Origin: an uncultured Burkholderiaceae bacterium | GTDB lineage: Bacteria > Pseudomonadota > Gammaproteobacteria > Burkholderiales > Burkholderiaceae | NCBI GenBank assembly: GCA_937871985.1 | Contig: CALMPB010000295.1 | Coordinates: forward strand, 1-19,211 | Reading direction: 5' to 3' | Length of the DNA stretch: 19,211 nucleotides | In this document: positions 16,060 through 19,211 of the stretch, one piece after another | Position numbering within the stretch: the first letter of the stretch is position 1 | Layout of the letters: every line of letters starts with the position of its first letter | Program-made: the position numbers and the translations under genes | Notes under the pieces: generated by a model | What the model saw: only the letters and a program-made list of their open reading frames with translations | The model's database searches: none | What the model was told of the DNA's origin: nothing

Positions 16060-17027
16060 TGCCAGTCATCGCAGCGTATCTCTACCGCGACGGTCGTCGG
16101 GTTCGCGAAGTCGACATCGGCGAACGGGTTGATTGCCCGACGGATCGCTCCGAGTTCGTTTGGATAGGCTTGTCGGACCCATGCGCGGAGGACGTCATGG
16201 CGTTACAGGCCCTCTACAATCTTCACCCACTCGCGGTAGAAGACTCGCTCAAAGACGGCCAGTTGCCGAAGGTCGATATCTACGGCGATCAGTTGTTCCT
16301 GATCGCGCGCACCGCGCAACTGGACGACGGCGTCATTGCCTACGGACAGACCGCCGTGTTCCTCGGTCACAGTCACATCATCACGGTGCGGCAAGGCTCA
16401 ACCCGATCACACCTTCCGCTGCGCAAGCACCTGGAAGAGTCGCCAGATCTCCTCGGCCAAGGCACGGACTATGTGTTGCACGCAGTGCTGGATTTCATCG
16501 TCGACGGGTACATTCCACTGGTCGAGTCGCTCGAGGAAGAAGTCTCGGCTATGGAGCAGCACACGCTCGACGCCTTCTTGGGTCGAACCGAGATCGCCCG
16601 AATATTCACGCTTCGGCGTCAGCTCACTCGCTTTGGACACATCCTGATACCCATGGAGGAGGTGGCCCGTAAGTTAGCTCAGACCAACCATCCTTGCATC
16701 GATGCCGAGGCTCGCCACTATTTCGGCGATGTGTTGGATCACGTGCGGCGGGTGGAGACGATGAACACTGGTCTCCGCGAGGTGCTGACTTCCGTTTTCG
16801 AGTTCAGCAATCTGATGGAGCAACAACGCACTGGCGCCATCACCCGTCAACTGGCGGCATGGGCGGCGATCCTGGCCGTGCCGACTGCCTTGGCTGGCAT
16901 TTACGGGATGAACTTCGAGCATATGCCCGAGTTGCATTCCGTCTATGGCTACCCTGCGGTTATGTCGATCATCGCCGTGATATGCCTTACACTCTACCGG
17001 CGCTTCCGAAAAACTGGATGGCTATAG
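16059..17027 (+). CDS. corA: CorA-family Mg2+/divalent cation channel
   Basis: 322 aa, normal for CorA. CorA forms a pentameric inner-membrane channel for Mg2+ (and Co2+ or Ni2+). The N-terminal cytoplasmic alpha/beta domain has FVWIGLSDP, LHPLAVEDSL and LFLIARTAQL (to about residue 115), and long helices run over about 140-260. The first membrane helix (AAWAAILAVPTALAGIYG) leads into the signature YGMNFEHMPEL, followed by the second helix (YPAVMSIIAVICLTLYRRF) and a basic end. The GMN motif is intact. The ribosome site AGAGGAC directly precedes ATG 16059, which overlaps the previous stop. Some family members export Zn2+ instead, so the transported ion is inferred. Confidence 0.95.
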   Translation: MPVIAAYLYRDGRRVREVDIGERVDCPTDRSEFVWIGLSDPCAEDVMALQALYNLHPLAVEDSLKDGQLPKVDIYGDQLFLIARTAQLDDGVIAYGQTAVFLGHSHIITVRQGSTRSHLPLRKHLEESPDLLGQGTDYVLHAVLDFIVDGYIPLVESLEEEVSAMEQHTLDAFLGRTEIARIFTLRRQLTRFGHILIPMEEVARKLAQTNHPCIDAEARHYFGDVLDHVRRVETMNTGLREVLTSVFEFSNLMEQQRTGAITRQLAAWAAILAVPTALAGIYGMNFEHMPELHSVYGYPAVMSIIAVICLTLYRRFRKTGWL

Positions 17028-17185
17028 CCCACACTACTTAAGGCCAAAGACGCGGCATACCTCTCGGCTGCCGACTTAGGAAGTAAGGCGCATATATACA
17101 CCATCTTTACGTCTAGCCCGAAAATCTGATCTCGAATCTTTATGATCGTGCCTTTAGTTGGATTGCCGCCACCATGGAGGGCGGC
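17028..17185. other. AT-richer spacer after corA, with a degenerate box-like sequence
   Basis: No gene was found in this stretch. TAAGGCGCATA at 17084-17094 resembles the porin-upstream motif TAAGGATCGCATA with two bases missing, followed by the same alternating AT run. GTGTATA-type sequence on the opposite strand also resembles the kdp control region. It may be the promoter region of the small membrane genes that follow. No terminator with a T-run was seen after corA. Confidence 0.35.
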
Positions 17186-17566
17186 ATGCCAATCGCAGCA
17201 ACTGATGCAAGGAATGCAGGGTTACGACTAGCGGGCTTGCTGGGCGTGATCATTGCCGCACTTGCGTTGAGCCGCCTGTACGCACTTGTCCATGTGCTTC
17301 CGCTGCATGAAGCCACGCCCTTTGAGATGCTTCTGGCGGCGTTGGGCTTCGTCGGCATGAGCGCGGGCAGCGCCTTGCTCGTGCGCGGTCGCCACATCTT
17401 TGTTCAGATCGAGCTACCGAGGCGCTCCCCGGCGACACCTCTCCACATTCCCTCCGAGGAGGCCTCGCACGCAATGAGATGGACCGCGGCGCCCGCCAAT
17501 CCATCATCGGTGTCTCCGCGCCCGCCGCGCGCCAGCAACCATGTTCTGCTGCGGGGAGCACGATGA
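17186..17566 (+). CDS. Two-helix membrane protein, function unknown
   Basis: 126 aa from ATG 17186. An earlier in-frame ATG at 17174 is possible, but GGAGGG (17176-17181) between them fits a ribosome site for the later one. There is a short soluble start, then two membrane helices at about 12-35 (LAGLLGVIIAALALSRLYAL) and 46-69 (PFEMLLAALGFVGMSAGSALLV), then a basic stretch and a Pro/Ser-rich tail of ~50 residues that is likely disordered. I do not recognise a family. It begins a tight group with the 50-aa membrane ORF 6 bases downstream. Confidence 0.6.
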   Translation: MPIAATDARNAGLRLAGLLGVIIAALALSRLYALVHVLPLHEATPFEMLLAALGFVGMSAGSALLVRGRHIFVQIELPRRSPATPLHIPSEEASHAMRWTAAPANPSSVSPRPPRASNHVLLRGAR

Positions 17567-17572
17567 GGCACA

Positions 17573-17725
17573 ATGATGAATCCAGAAGGCCTCCTGATGT
17601 TCCTGCTCATCCTCGGCGGGTTGCTGTGGTTGAACATCTACCTCCGCGTAAAGCTGTTTCTGGCGAGCCGCCGGGACAGGCGCAAAGCAACAAAAGACCG
17701 CGGATCGGAGGAACGCTCCGCCTGA
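17573..17725 (+). CDS. 50-residue single-helix membrane protein
   Basis: 50 codons from ATG 17573 (a second ATG follows directly). One strong membrane helix at about residues 6-27 (GLLMFLLILGGLLWLNIYLR) is followed by a highly basic tail (ASRRDRRKATKDRGSEERSA). It starts 6 bases after the preceding gene's stop, and GGGGAGCACGATGAGG lies just before the start, supporting expression. No family is recognised. The positive-inside tail suggests the C-terminus is cytoplasmic. It could be a small regulatory membrane protein. Confidence 0.55.
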   Translation: MMNPEGLLMFLLILGGLLWLNIYLRVKLFLASRRDRRKATKDRGSEERSA

Positions 17726-17833
17726 AAAAATCGCAAACATAATTGGAGCAGCCGCGATCAACCTGAGAGCAAGCGAACTTCGATCAACGTCGCGGCTTCG
17801 ATTGACCGTCCGCTCGGTTTCACGGAATGACCA

Positions 17834-18220
17834 ATGTCTGGCGCGTCCGTCTTCATCATCTTCTTGGCAGTGCTCTTGATTGCAGCACGCCTGTTACTTC
17901 GCCCGGAGCGCCGACCGCCGGTCCCCGCGAGCGAAAAAGCCGAAGGCATTCCACGTATGGACAGACCAGTTGGACCACGCCCTACAACGTTTGAGCCAAG
18001 CAAAAATCGCCGCTTTCTCAAGTTGTCCGCCCCTTCCGGTGGGCCTCAAAAGAGGCTCTCACATAGCCTGCGCGACGCTTGCAGTCATTTCACCGGCGGC
18101 AGCACATCGGCATCGCTTCGGATCGGACTGGACGCCTCCCTGAGCTATGGCCCACTTCGAAACGTGCTCGCTCGGCTCCAAAACAGAACCAGCAATAGAT
18201 GTAAGTTTTGTCGAGGGTGA
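17834..18220 (+). CDS. Chimeric ORF: membrane-helix start joined to a LysR remnant
   Basis: 128 codons from ATG 17834, with GGAA about 7 bases upstream. The first ~25 residues form a membrane helix and a basic turn (MSGASVFIIFLAVLLIAARL, then LLRPERR), like the other small membrane ORFs nearby. From about codon 87 the same frame reads as the start of a LysR effector domain (SASLRIGLDASLSYG, then PLRNVLARLQ), and it then stops early because of a frameshift near 18180-18183. It looks like a small membrane gene whose end has been joined to a damaged regulator. Whether any product is made is unclear. Confidence 0.4.
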   Translation: MSGASVFIIFLAVLLIAARLLLRPERRPPVPASEKAEGIPRMDRPVGPRPTTFEPSKNRRFLKLSAPSGGPQKRLSHSLRDACSHFTGGSTSASLRIGLDASLSYGPLRNVLARLQNRTSNRCKFCRG

Positions 18221-18731
18221 CGGCGACGATATCGCCGATCAAGTTGCGCGCGGAACAATTGACGTCGCTTTCATACAAGAGCGGGTGGATAAAACGTCCA
18301 TCGCGTCCGAGCACTGCTGGAACGAGACGATCGTAGTGGCCTTGCCGGAGGGTCATCGGCTCGCCGGTCACCACGCCCTTCGTCGCGAAGCACTCAGATG
18401 CGAAACGTTTCTGATGGCGATCGATGAAACGCGCGTCATCCGCACGGCGAACGAAATAGCGACAATACTCGAAGGCCGGCCACGGTTGATCATTCCAACC
18501 CAGGTCCATCGCGACACTCTCATGCATCTCGTAGGGTTGGGGTTCGGGATCGCGCTGACACGCTCTTGCGCACTAGGCGTTTATTATCCCGGCGTCATCT
18601 ACCGACCGATCAGCGCTCCGGAGCCTCACGCTGCGGTCTACGCAATATGGCGGCCGGAGACCCTCTCGCCAGAGGCCTCAGTTCTGCTCGCCTATGCCCA
18701 GGCCGAAGGCCGTCAAGGAGCGGTGGAGTGA
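17978..18731 (+). pseudogene. LysR-family regulator remnant, HTH lost and frameshifted
   Basis: The 3' part (about 18186-18731) encodes most of a LysR effector-binding domain (DVSFVEGDGDDIADQVARGT, DVAFIQ, ALPEGHRLAGH, TLMHLVGLGFGIALTRS). Its start continues in another frame: LRIGLDASLSYGPLRNVLAR is read upstream to about 18179. Removing one A from the run at 18180-18183 joins the two as LARLQTEPAIDVSFVEG, a normal LysR sequence. No winged helix-turn-helix was found upstream in any frame, although RPTTFEPSKNRRFLK (about 17984-18028) may be its tail. The left boundary is uncertain. The domain resembles that of the intact LysR at 5256-6152, especially TLM-(Q/H)-LV and PG-(I/V)-x-YR. Confidence 0.7.
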
Positions 18732-18821
18732 TCGCCCCGTCAACCCATGCTGCGCGCCGCCGCCTGAGCTTCCTTCGGCTCATAAGGGCTTTTGCACCGA
18801 CCTCGCCCAGGGTGCTATAGG

Positions 18822-19034
18822 ATGCCGCCCCTCAGCATTCTTTCCGCGGCCGTTAAGATCATCGGCGTCTCAGGCCTGATCGGCCTGCTCGTGGCGGCTC
18901 ATCATATACCAGCGGCCGCGACGCCGTTGCGCGCGGTCGCCTTGCTTTGGTTTCTTGCGCTCGGGATCATCTACGTTCTGATCCCGGGGAAACGAAGCGG
19001 GCGCTCCTTCCTTGGTCGCCGTCCATGGCGTTGA
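18822..19034 (+). CDS. 70-residue two-helix membrane protein, function unknown
   Basis: 70 codons from ATG 18822; a TTG further upstream at 18792 is in frame but less likely. Two hydrophobic segments lie at about residues 6-27 (ILSAAVKIIGVSGLIGLLVA) and 36-55 (LRAVALLWFLALGIIYVLIP), followed by a very basic end (GKRSGRSFLGRRPWR). The ribosome site is poor (AGG directly before the start). No family is recognised. The stop overlaps the next small gene by 10 bases. The composition argues for a real membrane protein. Confidence 0.5.
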   Translation: MPPLSILSAAVKIIGVSGLIGLLVAAHHIPAAATPLRAVALLWFLALGIIYVLIPGKRSGRSFLGRRPWR

Positions 19035-19180
19035 ACAGCTTTCACGCAGATGTCGGCGACTGGATCCTCATGCTCGCGCGCTTCGCTTTGCTCGTGTCGC
19101 TAGTGGCGTTGTTCGTACGGCGACGCCAAGTCACACGAGGCATAATGGCGAAGCTCGATGTAGCGCGACATCGTCGGTGA
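19025..19180 (+). CDS. 51-residue single-helix membrane protein
   Basis: 51 codons from ATG 19025, inside the end of the previous ORF (overlap 19025-19034). The product has a short start (MALNSFHADVGDW), one membrane helix at about 14-31 (ILMLARFALLVSLVALFV) and a basic tail (RRRQVTRGIMAKLDVARHRR). No family is recognised. It has the same architecture as the 50-aa ORF at 17573-17725: one helix followed by a basic tail. The open frame extends upstream to about 18947, but that part overlaps the previous gene and lacks a plausible pattern. Confidence 0.45.
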   Translation: MALNSFHADVGDWILMLARFALLVSLVALFVRRRQVTRGIMAKLDVARHRR

Positions 19181-19211
19181 CTGGTCAGCGACATTGATGG
19201 TGATGTGTCAG

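Noticed and set aside
17020..17029. Palindrome GGCTATAGCC at the corA stop codon
   Set aside because: Only 10 bases with no loop or T-run; too short to call a terminator or operator without a second copy.
18090..18527. Minus-strand ORF of 145 codons opposite the LysR remnant
   Set aside because: The plus strand carries clear LysR effector-domain sequence here; the antisense product has no family pattern.

Overview
The window is GC-rich DNA (visibly above 55% G+C) that most resembles an alphaproteobacterium. Sphingomonadales or a relative is my best guess, based on the Trb-type conjugation genes with a DUF2274 gene at the end of the operon and on codon use. The species cannot be read from the sequence. 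The left edge is part of a mobile element (ICE or plasmid), because it holds the tail of a mating-pair-formation operon. No integrase, attachment site, replication origin, tRNA, rRNA or CRISPR array was seen.

Layout. (1) 1-3465, + strand: the 3' end of trbL, then trbF, trbG, trbI and a DUF2274 gene, each overlapping the next by a few bases or nearly so. (2) 3480-6152, - strand: a small two-helix membrane protein, an OmpL-like outer-membrane porin and a LysR-type regulator. (3) 6153-6654: a divergent control region between lysR and the kdp operon. (4) 6655-14794, + strand: a complete high-affinity K+ uptake system with its sensor pair, in the order kdpF, a second tiny membrane protein, kdpA, kdpC, kdpB, kdpD, kdpE. 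kdpC lies before kdpB, whereas the usual order is kdpFABC. (5) 14839-17027, + strand: a tandem-domain SpoIIAA-like (STAS-like) protein, two small overlapping ORFs and a CorA-type Mg2+/divalent cation channel, linked by stop/start overlaps. (6) 17186-19180, + strand: several very small membrane proteins, interrupted by the remnant of a second LysR regulator that has lost its DNA-binding domain and carries an apparent one-base frameshift.

How the genes work together. KdpF, KdpA, KdpB and KdpC form the K+-pumping P-type ATPase, and KdpD/KdpE sense K+ limitation or osmotic stress and switch it on. CorA adds Mg2+ handling, and the porin would let solutes cross the outer membrane. This looks like a cation-homeostasis block placed directly beside conjugation genes, so it may be cargo of a mobile element; that is inference from proximity.

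The most interesting signal is regulatory. A 13-base motif, TAYGCSATCCTTA (exactly the T-N11-A form of LysR-family sites), occurs upstream of the porin, of lysR and of kdp. It has the same orientation relative to the downstream gene each time. This suggests that the LysR protein encoded here controls its own gene, the porin and possibly the K+ pump, adding a second input besides KdpDE. A perfect 10-bp hairpin with the kdpB stop codon in its loop separates the pump genes from the sensor genes.
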